A stretch of DNA of 64,000 nt. Source: Tetrahymena thermophila SB210. Lineage: Eukaryota > Ciliophora > Oligohymenophorea > Hymenostomatida > Tetrahymenidae. The notes below the pieces were generated by a model. That model ran no database searches. It was not told the DNA's origin and saw only the letters and a list, made by a program, of their open reading frames with translations. Where the stretch lies: positions 142,840-206,839 of the forward strand of contig NW_002475999.1 in assembly GCF_000189635.1 (NCBI RefSeq), given 5' to 3'. Positions 1 through 14,400 of this stretch are shown here, piece by piece. Numbering within the stretch: the first letter of the stretch is position 1; the number at the start of each line of letters is the position of its first letter. The position numbers and the translations under genes were made by a program.

Positions 1-3000
1 TTATACTATGATAACAATTTCTCAATTTTAGATGGAAATACTTTGTCTTAAATATCATAAAATAATAAATTAATATAAAATTAAAGTATTTAAAAAATTG
101 TATTCTTAGAAAATTTGAGTATAATTATTTAAAATAGCTTAGATTCAATATGCATTTTGTAATTATCTTAATAGCTACTATTTCCTTCCTAAATTAACTT
201 TTCTTTCAAAAGTCAATATGGTAATATAGTATTTTTAAAGACTGACTTTAATATTAACACGAATTATAACGAAATTATGGTATGTTTATAAAATAATGCT
301 TTTTTAATACTAAATAATTAGCTTCAATTAATTTTTTCACATATATTGTAGCAAGGTTTCCCTTTTTAAGTAAAGAAATACTCTGATAGAAATACATATA
401 TTCTTTTTGGATAGGTTTCAAATTAAGATGCAGCTTATTAGTATTTCCATTACATTTTATATAGAGATACCAACTAAGGAAATATTATTGGAAAAAGCTA
501 TTCATTGAAGTTTAATCTAGGGATAAATATAGCACTGGATTACAAAGGAAATAGCTAAATAAATTACTTAAGCTCATAACCTTAAACATTTTATACTATA
601 ATTTAAAGAAATAGATATTTGTAAAATATTTAGTCTTTAGAATTTAGTCACTTTGTATTTTCTTATGGACCTGGAATCACTTAGTATGTTAACTCAAATT
701 CAGGAAATGTTTAGTATTACTCAGGAGCTGATGGTACACTTAGTTTTGATACAAATAATTTGAATTCTGTATAACAAATTCTATTAAATCCTTAAAATTC
801 TAAAGAAGCGATTTTAAATCTTCAAACAAGTATTAAATTAGGACTTCTATTCATAGTATAAAAAGAAATAAACATTTATAATATGTATACGAACTAGTTT
901 ATAAGTCAAATTTAATTTAATTAAAATTACAATAGTTAACCAATTTAACAGCTAGTTATTTCTGAAAACTAGAGCAGAATATTCTGCTTCAAATAACAGC
1001 AAGTCATTATGCAAAATTTCAATGATAATACTAAAAAGGAGTATTCAACACAAGGATATGTGAATGGAATTATTTTGAATGAGGAACAATAGCTAGTTTA
1101 CATTTATGGCAGTCAATTTTTAGTAACTGATTTTGACTTAAAAATTTAATAAACTGTATTCGATGGATAGATATAAAGATATTAATTGGTATTTTGCTAA
1201 TTTAGTAATAGTTATGTAATTTGTAAAACAAACAATCAATAAATTTTAATTTTTGATAAGTAGCAATATCAATTGTTTAATAGAATTCAAGTAAAAAGCA
1301 TGTCTTAGAATTTTTATATACAAGAAGACAGTCAGTTCAATTAAATAATTGTTGCATCTCAAAAAATTATGTAGGCTTATGATTTTTAAGGAAATTTGCA
1401 ATCTAGTTATAATAATTTTGGTAGTTTTGTTAAAGATTTGTAAATATTCGGACAAAATGTAGCAGTCTTAGTCAACTCAAGTAAAATTTTAATAATTTTA
1501 TTTTAATTTTAAATTGAATAAAGTTTATAGTTTTGATTAAATCTTGAAAATTCAATTTTTTTTATTAAATATAATAGATATTTACCTTTTTTTGAGAGGT
1601 TCTTTGTTATTTTAATAATATATAACACCTAATGGAGGTGGAAACTTATTGGGGTACTATTATATCTAAGATTATAATCTTCTTGTTTATTACACAGACA
1701 ACATACGTAATGCGTAGCTCTTTTACTTTAATTTAGAAACTTAATCGGATGATGGATATACTAGTAGTCCTTATACTGAAATTGGATATGGAAAGGTAGT
1801 TTAGTTATTTTATGATCCTTTGGCATAAAGATTAAACTACATAGATTCTTTAGGGTATTTATATAGCATTTCTCTTAATTCTCAAAAAGCTTTTTCTAAT
1901 TTGATTCCTTTCGATGCATTTTAAGAATTAGGAAAACCGACAAATTACTATATTGATTATAACGTTAATAATTTATATGTGTACAATAGCTAAGCGATTT
2001 TTTTTATTAATTATAATCTAGTTTCTAAATATGTAATTTAGTAGAGCTAATTAAATTAGTAATACTATATAAAAATGATCTAAGGCAACTCTTAGCTAAA
2101 CACTTTATATTTTATATTCGATGCACTGAGTACTCTCTATATTTACAAAAATTTAGTTTCAACTTATCTATGCTATTTTAATGAAGAAGTGGTAGATGTC
2201 AAATAGTTAAATTAATACTAACTAATAATTTTGGTTTTCTCTTCCAAGATGCTTATTTACACTTATGATTAAACTTAAAATTTATCTCTGCTCTCTGATA
2301 CATATGTAGGTGTTATTAATAATCCTCAAATATCTAAATTTTTATCTGATGAACTTTATATTTCCACCTCAAATTAACTGATTCATATAAATTATAAATT
2401 TTATTTAGACAGCAATTCTAACTGGTAATATAAATCCATCTAGTATCCAAAAGATGATTAAGTAATAAGTTCTATTAAGTTAGATGGTTAAGAAAAACAA
2501 ATATTAATTAGTTTCAAATCAGGAAACGTCATTTTATATGATTAAACCTTAAAGTCAGTAAAAAATATTATAACTTAAAAAAGTAATTCTTTGTAAGCTA
2601 ATTTATTATCTTACACCTAGAATCTTATATTTTTAGTCTTTTCAGATGGAAGCATTACTAAAATTTCAAGGTAAGATTCAACTGATTAAAAGAATTATAA
2701 TATGCAGTAAGTTCTTTAAGCTTAACAAAATAAATTTTGTAGTATAACTGTTGATGCTTAATACAATTAAATATTTTTGAACTTTTGCTTTACAAAAATT
2801 ATATATGTTTTAGATACAAATACATTATAATTAGCAAAATATTTGTCTTTTCCAAATGATCAGCATAATCGAATATACCTTAGCAACAATTTCATGTTTG
2901 CTTATTCTTGGTCTCAAGTAAATTAATTTTTATATAAATTAAAAATATTTACACCATAATATAAAATTAGAGTGAAAAGGTGATAATTTAATTATTTTAT

Positions 3001-6000
3001 TTTAATATTAGGTTAATATATTCAAAAGAGGAACACTTGAATTTTTAAATAACATCAGAAAAAATAATTCATATGAAAGAATACTTTCATTGTAAGTTAT
3101 AAACGAGTCTATATTAATAATTTCACTAAATTAGGCTTTAGAAATTTATTTAATGGTTCAAAATAAAATATTACTGATTGAATAACAAGAATTTTTAAAT
3201 CCTCATATTATAGATGTTTTTTTAAGTAAATCTGATAATAGTTTATTAAGTATAATTGGAGTTTCTGATTAGACTATATTTGAAAAAAGGATTAACTTAA
3301 ACTTATTTGATATTTCGATGAAATTGAATAATTTTAATAATCAACAAATTTCAACATTAATACAATCTAATTATTATTCATGCTTTTATTAAATAGATAT
3401 GACTAACCGTGATGTTGCATAAAATATTTTTTTTAACATTTATGATAGCTCCTAAACAAATAAAAATTATAGAATATCTGCTGGTGTAAGAGGGGAAATT
3501 TAGGCTTTAAGTTTCATACCATCTTCTGCTTCTGTTAATATAATTTTTGAACCTAGTGAAACTAAGTAAGAAAACTAATATGTTGTAATTGGTTCTGATA
3601 CTTATACATAGTATGGTTTTTAAAATATTAACTTTAAAGACTTAACAATGAATTTTGGTTATATTCAATAGCAAATGACGTTTTCAAATTTTACATAAAA
3701 TGTGAATTGGTAAGATATAAGAATACATGATCTAAATTATGGATAGGTTTAAATTCACTTTTCAAATATGAATAATGTTGTTATTTCTAATCTAACAATA
3801 ACTAATATTGACTACAATCAAAAATACTTTTAAACTTATTAGGATAAATTTACTAAGGAGAGTTAAATTTTCTTTTATTTCTAAAATTGTTCAAATGTTG
3901 TAATTGATCAACTCTCTATCCTGAATTACATTTCATGGTGGAGGTCTACTCTTTTTGGTTTTTAGAATGTTCAAAATGTATTTATCAGCAATGTAAAAAT
4001 AACTTCAAGTAACTTTTATAGCATGTTTGATTTTTAGAATGTTTAAAATTTAATTATGTAAAATGTATTCATTAGTAATAATTAAATAACTGAGAGGACT
4101 CCTTATTATCCATTAAATGATATTGATTAAGATAATACTATACCATAAGTTGAAAGATATACGATTTAAATTTAAGGAAATTTATATACTTTAATGAATT
4201 AGGTTACTTTGAAGAGTAATAAGAATTTGCTTTTTATGAGATATTCAAATACATATATGAAATAATAGGAAATGATGACATTATATAATGATTAGTTAAT
4301 ACTTTAAAATATTTATATAGAGCAATCAGATATCTCCTTAAACAATAATGTTACGCTCTAGCAAATGGCTATTTAGCCTTTAATTATAATTTAATCTTCT
4401 AATGTGTCAATTTTCTAAATGTAATATTAACTGAACTAAGGAAATATTAAAATAATTTCCACTGCTTACTTGGAAGTGGTTAAATCAACTTTCAAAAACA
4501 ACACTTCACTAGAAGGAGGTGCTCTGTATTTATAAAAAATAAATAAATTTAAGTTAAGAAATTGCACTTTTAGTTATAATACTGCTAAAGGGAGTGGAGG
4601 GGGAATTTATATGGATAGTATTAATTCCTTTTAAATAAAAGAAAATTATATCATGTATAATTTTGCTGAGATTGGTGGTGGTATAAGACTTATTAATTAT
4701 AACAATTAAACCTTTTATAGCAGCTAGATTATGAATAATACAGCTTATATTTTTGGTAATAATGTAGGAATCAGTCCTACTTAGTTAAATATAATTTCTA
4801 ATAAAGAGATGTAATATAAAAATATGTCTATGCATTCTATAAGATATCATCTCAATCCTACTAATAAAGATTTTATTTATATCTCTAAATTCAGAAGCGG
4901 TGAATTACTTCCCTTTAAGATACAATTCTTGGATTAAGATAACAAAATTTTAACCTTTTCAAAGTACAAATTTTAAAATTAATAATACACTTAGGAAGTT
5001 TATGATGAAATTAATTCTCTTTCAATTGAAATTATGTCAAATGATATTTCAAAACTTTTAGCGATTGGACAAACAAATATTAATTATAATCAATATAATG
5101 ATTAAGATAAATCATTTGACATACTATCTCTTTAAATTGATTCAAACCCAAATTAGTCTCATAAGTTGCATTTAGCTATTTCAACTAATTCTAATTAGCA
5201 AATAAGTGAGTTCAATGTTAATATGGAAATCCATTTTCGTCAATGCTTAATTGGTGAAATTAAAAAAAGGGTATCAGGAGATTTAATAGTTTGCGATTAA
5301 TGTACTAGTGGATATTATTCTCTTTAAGATCCTGAAGATTAAAAAACAGTTTAGTGTTAAAAATGTCCTATTTAAGCTTAGGAATGTGTAGGAAATAAAA
5401 TTACTCTAAAAGATGGGTATTGGAGAGAATCTTAACTTTCTGATTAAATATTTGCTTGTGAATAAACCTATGATACAGTATCATGTTAAGAAAATAATCC
5501 ACTAAGCAGAAAAGGTTGTATTTAAGGCTATATTGGTCCTTTATGCTAGGAATGTGATTTAGCCTCAGAGCTGTGGGGTAGCAGATACACTTTTGATAGT
5601 GGCAAATAAATTTGTTAGAGATGTGATAATTTGGTTATTTATTACATTTATTTTATTATTTTAACCATCGTTTTTTTCGCATACATCATTTTATCAGTTT
5701 GCCTCTTTATGAACAATTTTATATTCCACTCCACATCTACTTATTTGAGATTCTTGTAGATTTTACCAATTTATTCAAGCTGTATCAAGGATTAGTCTAC
5801 GTTTTATATGAAATCTATAATCAATTTCCTTTAGCTTTCATCTATCTTATTGGAACCAAGCTTTTAAAAAAAGACTCCATCAGTAATTACTTGGCCAGAT
5901 AACTTTGGTAATCCAATAAATAACGTGTTTTCTTTTTCTAATTGCTTATTTTTTTAAAGGGCAAATACAAACTATTAAATTACATAAGCTAAAATCATTT

Positions 6001-7648
6001 TAGAGGGGTTTTATCCATTAATATTTTTAGCTCTAAGTTGCCTATTATTTTACACTTTAGCCAAGTATAAAATACTTGGAATAAAAACTTATCATAACTA
6101 CGCAACACTTACTATTCTATTTACTTTCTTTTAGCCTGAGTTAGTTAGATTCTTTACAAATGCTTTGTCATGCCGCCGAATAGGAAATTAAAAGTACTAG
6201 ACAATAAATTTGTAAATAAAATGCAATGAGGATTCTTATTTAACGTTTACCTATCTTTTTATAATCCCTTATATCATTTTACTGCTTACATTGCCACTTT
6301 TTTTCTTGGTGAAAATATTTTAAAATAGAAAAAAGCTTAGTTTCTGCATTAACAAATACAAGTATGGATATTTTTATCTAGACTATAAAGACGGGTTTTA
6401 TTTTTGGGAGTTCATAAGAATATACATGAAGACATTTATTGTTTTATTCTACACTCTCTATAAAGAATAAGATATTTACTACTGCTATTAAATTGTTTCT
6501 CTCTTCATCTGTTTATATGCAATTTTAAATCATGTCTTTAGACCTTATTTACAAAGAAAAGTATTTTGGCTTGAGACTTCATCTATGGTAATTCTTGTAA
6601 TTTGTATACTTCTATAATAGCTTAATTTAATGTATAACTCAATAACGGCTTTATCTCTACTATTTGGATTATACATTATTTTCATACTGATAGTTTTAAT
6701 AGTAATAATATACCTTAAGATGATTAACATAAATCTTATTAGATTATAATGTATCAAAGGATTCAACAAGATTAAAATACCAGAAAGATTTTTAAAAATG
6801 ATCATTTAAAAAAATCAAACATAAATTGCCACTCTTTTACGTTGGAAGAAGATTAAAAAATAAATGTTAGTAATTACCTAATTATAGGCTTTTAAGACTG
6901 TTTAATAATGCGAAGCAAGCATTTGCACTTTCTGTAATTATTTTAATACCATAAATAAATAAATTTTAATACGTAATCAAATATTTTTTTAAGAATAAAA
7001 TAAGGTAGGTTAGAAGAGGAAAAATCAACCGATCAACTTCACTCCAGAAATCAATTTAAATTCTGTAAATAAATATAAAACATCAGAAAATAAGCTCTTC
7101 TCATCTAATAAGTTCAACTCTCAATAAAACTAGATAAGTAAATTATAATAACCTAAGATCACATTCTTTAAAAATTTTAAAACAACTTAATAAATATGCA
7201 AAAAATGATTTTTATTAATTGAGAATAATAAAAAACTATTTTAAATTTGTTTATTGTTTTTTAAAACCCTATTCAAATTAATTTAGATATTTTAATTTAA
7301 AATATTATTTAAAAACTAGATGAAGGAAACTTATCCATATTTAATAAATCAAACCTTTTATTGAATTTAGAAAAAATGTAGTAAAGTAATACTATTTTCT
7401 AGAAGGAGTAAAACTCTTAACATGATAAGATATAATCATAATAAACTACAAACAATATAATCCATGATGAAATGTTATGTTTTACAATAAATGATTTGGA
7501 TAATGTATCATAATATGATGAACATACTAAAAATGGGAGTACAATAATTAATCCTCCTGAGCTTAAGCAGTTAGATCAAATAGCTCTGAAAAAAATAATT
7601 ACTTCTTACCACGGTTAACATACAAACGAAGAATTGACTAATTTCTGA
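1..7648 (+). CDS. Giant surface membrane protein, paralogue A (5' partial)
   Basis: The frame is open from base 1, so the start lies left of the window. Aligned with the next gene, about 600 N-terminal residues are missing. Exons read as 1-1480, 1578-2917, 3012-7137 and 7287-7648, ending in TGA (about 2,435 residues seen). The last acceptor could instead be at 7319, which keeps the same frame. Order of parts: a propeller-like beta-rich region, a Gly-rich beta-helix region around 4510-4690 (SLEGGALYL, GSGGGIYM, IGGGIRL), a Cys-rich stretch around 5290-5620 (CDQCTSGYYSL, LKDGYWRES, GYIGPLCQEC), then about seven hydrophobic segments (5630-6730) and a Gln/Asn-rich tail. It matches the neighbouring gene in part order, intron positions and many motifs, so the two are tandem paralogues. 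The family resembles the large putative transmembrane proteins common in Tetrahymena. Ligand and role are unknown; a cell-surface location is inferred from the topology. Confidence 0.85.
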
Positions 7649-8497
7649 AATTAATTATACTATTAGAATTGATATATGTGCAATAAAGTATCATAATTAA
7701 TTTGAATTTACTTAATAAAACTAATTACCTTAAATAAAATAAAAAATTTATTATTATTATTTATGTTTATTTTTCTAACTGATTATTTATTTACAAAAAA
7801 TTATCAACAAAGAATTTATTATATATTATAATTGTTCTAAATTGACTATCTTAAGTAGGTACTATACAGGTATGCCAGTTTATAGTCCCTTAATCCAAAT
7901 TATAATTTTTATTTATATTCCTTTTATTAAACTGATAAATTTATTGAATTTGAAAATAAATACTTTCTTTTACTGATTAAAATTTTATTTTATGTTTTTT
8001 AGTATTAAATAATGTAATTCCTTTATACTGATAAGTAAATTAATAACTAAATATTTAGAAATTTAAAGTTTTATTCAATACATAATAAAATTAATTCTGA
8101 TTTTTGATCTTTAAAAAATTTTTTAAATATTTTACAATAAAAATGTTGTATTTATTTGATTTATTTATTTATATGATTAATTGATTCTAAATTATAACAG
8201 TATTTTCTTTAGCCTATTAAAATCTTATTATATGTTTTCAAGTATTAAAAATTATAAGTTATTTAGAATAATAGCCATTACTAAATATTTTGCAATTTTA
8301 AATGTTTGTTTTCCCTCATTGTAAAAAAATTAATTTTATTTTATTAAATATTTTTAAAATATGTAAACTAAATTTATGAATACATATGCTAGCTTGTTTT
8401 GTTTTTAACCATAATTATAATTAAAAGAAAATCAAAAAAATAGATTGAAAAGAAAAAATTAGAAAAAAAGTTTTACAAGTCTTTAAAAGGAAAAATA
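7649..8497. repeat. Spacer with a diverged direct repeat of about 240 bp
   Basis: This spacer separates the two giant paralogues and has no open frame worth calling. Two diverged copies can be seen, near 7930-8105 and 8170-8345. Both contain a TTTCTTT..CTATTAAAA-like start, then TTTTATATGTTTT-like, AGTATTAAA and ACTAAATATTT blocks in the same order. The 3' part, ending in purine-rich AAAAGGAAAAATA just before the ATG, is presumably the promoter and leader of the second gene. Confidence 0.5.
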
Positions 8498-11400
8498 ATG
8501 ATGAAAAGAGTCGTTTTTATTTCACTATTACTATACTTAAATCTTTTAACAAAAGCTTAGCAAGTCAATAACTGCGTCACAGGTTGCTCAGATTGTTAAT
8601 TTTCAAGTAATTAATATATTTGCAGCAAATGCGAATAAGGATTTACTTTGTATAATAACCAGTGCCTCTATTAAAATTGCCCATCTAACTACTAACTGTA
8701 GAGGTATGTTACTAAATAATAAGGATAAGATTAAACAGTAGATACCTGTAGAGCTATCTGTGATGCTAGTTATATAGAAAATAGTACATACAATTTATGT
8801 TAATAAACTTAATTGTGCCCTTTGTCTTTTGTTGGTTCAAGCAACAATAGTCTTGGTACAATAGAGAGTATTTACTAAGTAAATGATTAAATCACTATGA
8901 TTGTTTATCCTACTTATATTAAATTGATAAATTCTATGACAGGATAATAGCTACAAGATATGAGTTCTCCAAACATTTTAACCACCTTATATTTCAAGAA
9001 TTATCTTATTACTTTTTCAACTACCAATTTAGTTTCAGAATGGATTTTTGAAACAAATTTTTTTAGAAATATAAAGTAAATTTAAAAAGGCTAATTAACA
9101 AAAAAAAGTTAATTTATTGACTTGGGTGTAGATCAGTAAGCAATAACAAGCTATGATGATTCTTAGAGCCTTGTATATTTTAGTCAAATTTATTTATAAG
9201 AGCAGCCTCTTAGCTTAGATTCGACTACTCTCTCTTTCTCATATGTAGGTTGTGCTTTAAAAGTAATTAATTAGCTGGTTTTGTGCTTTGGTAAAAATTA
9301 GAAATTGATAGCTAAATATTTGAGTATATAAAGTGGCTTTTTAAATTTATAAGACGTTAAACAGTCAGATTTATGTTAAAGTTATGCTTTTAATTCTAAT
9401 CCAATAATCCAGAATCTATAAATAAATTAAGTTTCTGTTTCTTAATTTTTGATAATTTAGTAATAAAGTACTCAATTAATTTAAATAATTTATGATAAAG
9501 TGGGGGCGCAAATAGATTGTAAACTAATTGATCTCAAAGTCTTTCCTTTATAATTGAGATTAGTTGATTAGTAGGAATCTTAAATGCTTTTTGCTGTAAA
9601 TTACCTAACAAAATTAACTTTAATGGACTAAAACATTTAAGAAATTCTTAGTATTACTTTCTCGTAAAGTTAATTTACAGACCTAGCTTTTTTCAAGTAT
9701 CCAAACACAAATTTTATGGCTAATTATAAATTGATTACAATTCAAGCTTCTTCACAAAATATAATTACATATCAAATAAATTTAATTAATAAATCTTACA
9801 CATAATTAAATGCATATCCTGTGATATTTACTAATCCTTTGAAATTTGAATCTTATGGTGATAAATATATCTAATCGGATTAGATTAAAACATTTATAAA
9901 TGCAGATTAATTATTTATCGTTAATAACAACTTACAATCTGTAAGCGCTGATACTGATTAAGTCAATTACGTAGTTATGCCTTACCAAAAGAAGATAATA
10001 GGACACAGAGATAAAATTAACAAAATGGTATATTCTGAAAATACCTAATACCTTTTAACTTGCTCAAATGATGGAAGTATAATAGCATGGTACACACTTT
10101 CAAGTTTGAATCCTATGTAAATTTATAAAATAACCCAAAATGGGTAAAAATGCAGAGACATCTTAATTTATTAAGATACATGGGTTGTAGCTCTATTTTC
10201 TCGCTTAATCCTTATATTTCAGATTAATAACGCTTTTGTTAGTTATTCTTACTCTTTTTAGAATCCTGTGTCCGATGTTCTGTAATTTATATTGCAATTC
10301 CCTACAAATATTCTTCTCTATTACGACTCATAATTTACTCTTTTGAATGGAGTAGATCTTAAACAAATATCAATAGGATAGTACTTAGATAGTTAAATCA
10401 TATCAATAGTTGCTGTTGCAAACTACAATTTAATTATTCAAAATGGCAGTAATTCATTGTAAATGTATCTGTTCGATCCTAGCTAAAATTATTAGTTTAA
10501 CAAAGTATTATCATAAAATTATCAAAGCATCTATGGTGATTTTTCAATTATTTAAATAGATAATCTTTAATCAAATAATTTTGAGGTAATGCTTGGGTGT
10601 AAAAAAGGAGCATTTGTAATTCTTGATAGTAAATTGACCTAAAAATTTTATTATCAAATCAGCTAAGGCTTCCCAACAAATATTTAGAAGTATCAAGATA
10701 ATGATACTTATATTTTATTTTGCTATAGCACCGAATAAAATTAAATATATTTATTCTTTCATTACGCAATAATTAGATCATAAAATAAAGGCTATTTATA
10801 TTCCAGAAGTTACTCTCTTAAATTTAATGTTGGACTCTATCCAGATAAAGACTATGTAGGTAATACTAATATCAGTTACATGTTTTTAATGCCTTTTTCA
10901 TATTTCACTCTAATCCTGAAAGGAACATATCGCCCTCTCGACTAATCTGTAGATTATGGCTATTTTGTTTATTTAATTGGAAACACTGTAACATCTTTTG
11001 CATCAAAAGATAATAATAATATTTAATATTATGGTAGTTAATCTGGATTACTCAGCTTTGATAACTCAAATTTGAATAGTTTTTCTACTTTTAGTTTAAA
11101 TTCCAGTTTAAAAAGTGGTACTATTAAAAGCGTAAAAACAAGCCCATTTTTCGAATCTATTTTTGTAATTCACAATGATATTGATGTTCACAATATTTAT
11201 ACCCAGCAGTATAATTACACAATAAAATTTTCATCTTAATACTCTAATAATAGAGTAACAGATTTAATTTTTTCTGAAAAAAATAACATATTATTAGCAT
11301 TTAAAAGCTAATAACTACTAATCAAAAATTTCTAAACAAATGGTATTTTCTCTTTTGACCAAATATCTTAAATTAATGGAGCTTTAATTGATGAAGTCAA

Positions 11401-14400
11401 TCTAAAAATTTTTGCTTATGGAAGTGCTTTGAGAGTCTTCAATTTTAATTTAACAACTTTAAATATCATTACTCCTGATAATATCTACAATTATTAATAA
11501 TGTTTGCTCACTTCTGATTTAATAATTTGTAAAGTAAATAATAATATTCTATCTATAATTAGCAAAAATACATATGCTACAATAGCAAACACCGTAGTGA
11601 CAGGTCTATCAAATAAATTTTAAGTTTATGTAGATGAATTAAATAAATAGATATTTCTTGTAGACACAATAATTCAAGTGTTTGATTTTACTGGTAATTT
11701 AATAGGATAAATAACAAATATTAATTTAAGTATCTTAAATCTTTAAATATTTGGAAATAATATAGCTGTATTAACTTCAACATGTAATTTTTTAAATATT
11801 TTACTTAATTGAATTAAAAAACTTTATGATTTATTTATTTAATTTTTTACCTAATTTCTTGAAATATAACAAAACATTTCCTAATCATATTTTTTATAAA
11901 TAGATATCTTTATCTTCTAAAGATAATAATTAGCTTTGATAATATACTTCAAACCAACAGGAGGTGGAAATTTATTAGGCTATTATTATATTGCTGATTA
12001 TAACACTTTAGTTTATTATGCTGATGAAATAAGATATGGCTAATTATTTTATTTTAATTTATCAACTTATTAAGATGATGGTTTTACAATTAGTGCATAT
12101 TCAGAACTTGGCATAGGAAGTGTTGTTTCTTTATTCTATGATTCTATCAATTCCCGTCTAAATTATTTAGATAGTGTAGGAGTATTTTACAGTGTTAACT
12201 TTCTTTCTTAAAGAGCATTTTATAATATCATAAATGTTTATGATTTCAAGACTGTTGGCTCTCCTGTAGGTATGACAGTAGATTAAGCTTATAATAATCT
12301 ATTTATTTTTAATTAAAATATAATTGTGTAGCTAAATTATAATTTAATTTAGAAATTTTAGATTATTTAAAATTATAAAGTAGAGCAGTTTTATTTTAAA
12401 AACTAATAATAAAACTCCAATCAACAAATTTCAACAACTTACTACATATTTGACTAAAGCAATGTCTTATATTCATATAAAGATTTTTCATAAACATATT
12501 TGACTTATTTTTCAAATCCAATAAGAAATGTATTCTAAATAGATATTTATAGAATAGTTGTATTTATATTTGATGATTAAATTCTTATTTACACATATGA
12601 TTAAGTAGATAATAATTAAATATTTTCATCAAATTATGTAGCTTAAATATAAAATCCTAAAGCAAGAATATTTTTAACTAATGAGCTACTTCTCACAACA
12701 GAGAAGCAATTAATTCATATAAACTATTCTTTTTATAAGGATGGAACTAACAATTGGAAAAAGAATGTCATAGATTATAGTTAAAACAACGAGTATCTGA
12801 GAAATCATTTATCATTTGGATCTCCTGCATAATAGAAAATATTTATCAGCTTTAGTTCTGGTAGAGTTCTTTGCTATGATTAAGCAACAACTAATTCTCA
12901 GTAGATTATCTCACCTTGGCAGCCATAAGGGAATATCATTAATAATTTTGTGAAACTATTTTTCAAAACTAACTCTTACATGATTTTAGCTTATCGTTAT
13001 AACATAATAACTTTAATAAACTTATCAGATTTATAAGTGTTGAAATAATTAGATACAACAACTCTAAATAATTAATAAATTAATCAAATCAATGCAATTT
13101 TTGTTGATGAGACTTATGGGTAATGCTTTATCTCATTTATGTATGAAAAATTAATCTATGTACTTGACCTAAAAAGTTTTTCCTTTTTACAATACCTGTC
13201 ATTTCCTAATAACTAATACAATAGATTTGCTACTACTGATCAGTATATTTTGGTATACTCAAATTCTTAAATAAATTTATTCTCAAGAGGAACACTTAAA
13301 TACATCAATTAAATTAAAAAAATAAACTCATCCATTCAAATAACTTCTTTAAATATTATAAACTAAAACATATTAATTATTTGCATGAATACTCAGCTCG
13401 AAATATATCTCATTAACTCTGATAAATCTATCATTTTAATCGATTCTACTCCTATATCGAATTCTGAAATAGTCGATGCATATCAGCAATAAAATGATAG
13501 CAACACAATGAGAATTGTAGGAATATCAGATAATGGTATTTTTGATAAAATAATTAATACTTAATTATACTTTTAGTCTACTCAAACATCAGTTGCAAGT
13601 TCATAGTCTGGTTAATACTCTTGCTATTCTTCTCTTAGTATGGTTGATAGAATTTAAGGATAGAATATATTTTCATATTTATACAATAATAATGTTTTAA
13701 AAATGTAATACAGAATATTAGCTAAATTAGGGAATACCTTAAAGTCTTTAAATTTTATTAATGATCAAAACATATAAGTAATACTTACTCCTGACACCTC
13801 GAACTAAAATAATACTCTTAACTTAAAATATGATTCATTTTAACAATTACAGAGAATTGCTATTTATTTTTCTAATTTTTCTTTTATTTTTACTTAGAAC
13901 AACTAAAATTATACATTTTCTAATATTACATAATAAGTAAAATGGTAAAGTATAGAAATCCAAGAACAAAACTTTACAGGAGTCCAAATTCAATTTAATA
14001 ATTTGTCAAATGTAACTATATCCAATTTACTAATTTAAAATATTTAGTATAACCTAAAGTTATAAAATCAAACAAATAGTACATCGAATTAACCACTAAT
14101 TTAGTTCACAGATTGTAAAAATGTTTTTATTACTAATTTGACAATAATAAACTCTAAAATATCAAATTAATCTCTATTAATTGGCTTTGAGAGAGTTTAA
14201 AATATTTATATTAACAATCTCTTTATTATATAAAATGAATTTCATCAGCTATTTTATTTTAACAAAGGTCAATAATTACAAATCTAACAGATATCCATTT
14301 AACGAAACTAAATATCTAATAGAATACCTTATTAAAATTATATTCCATAAATACAAGATTAAGCATTTAAAGCATAAGAATAATATTTACTAACTATAGT

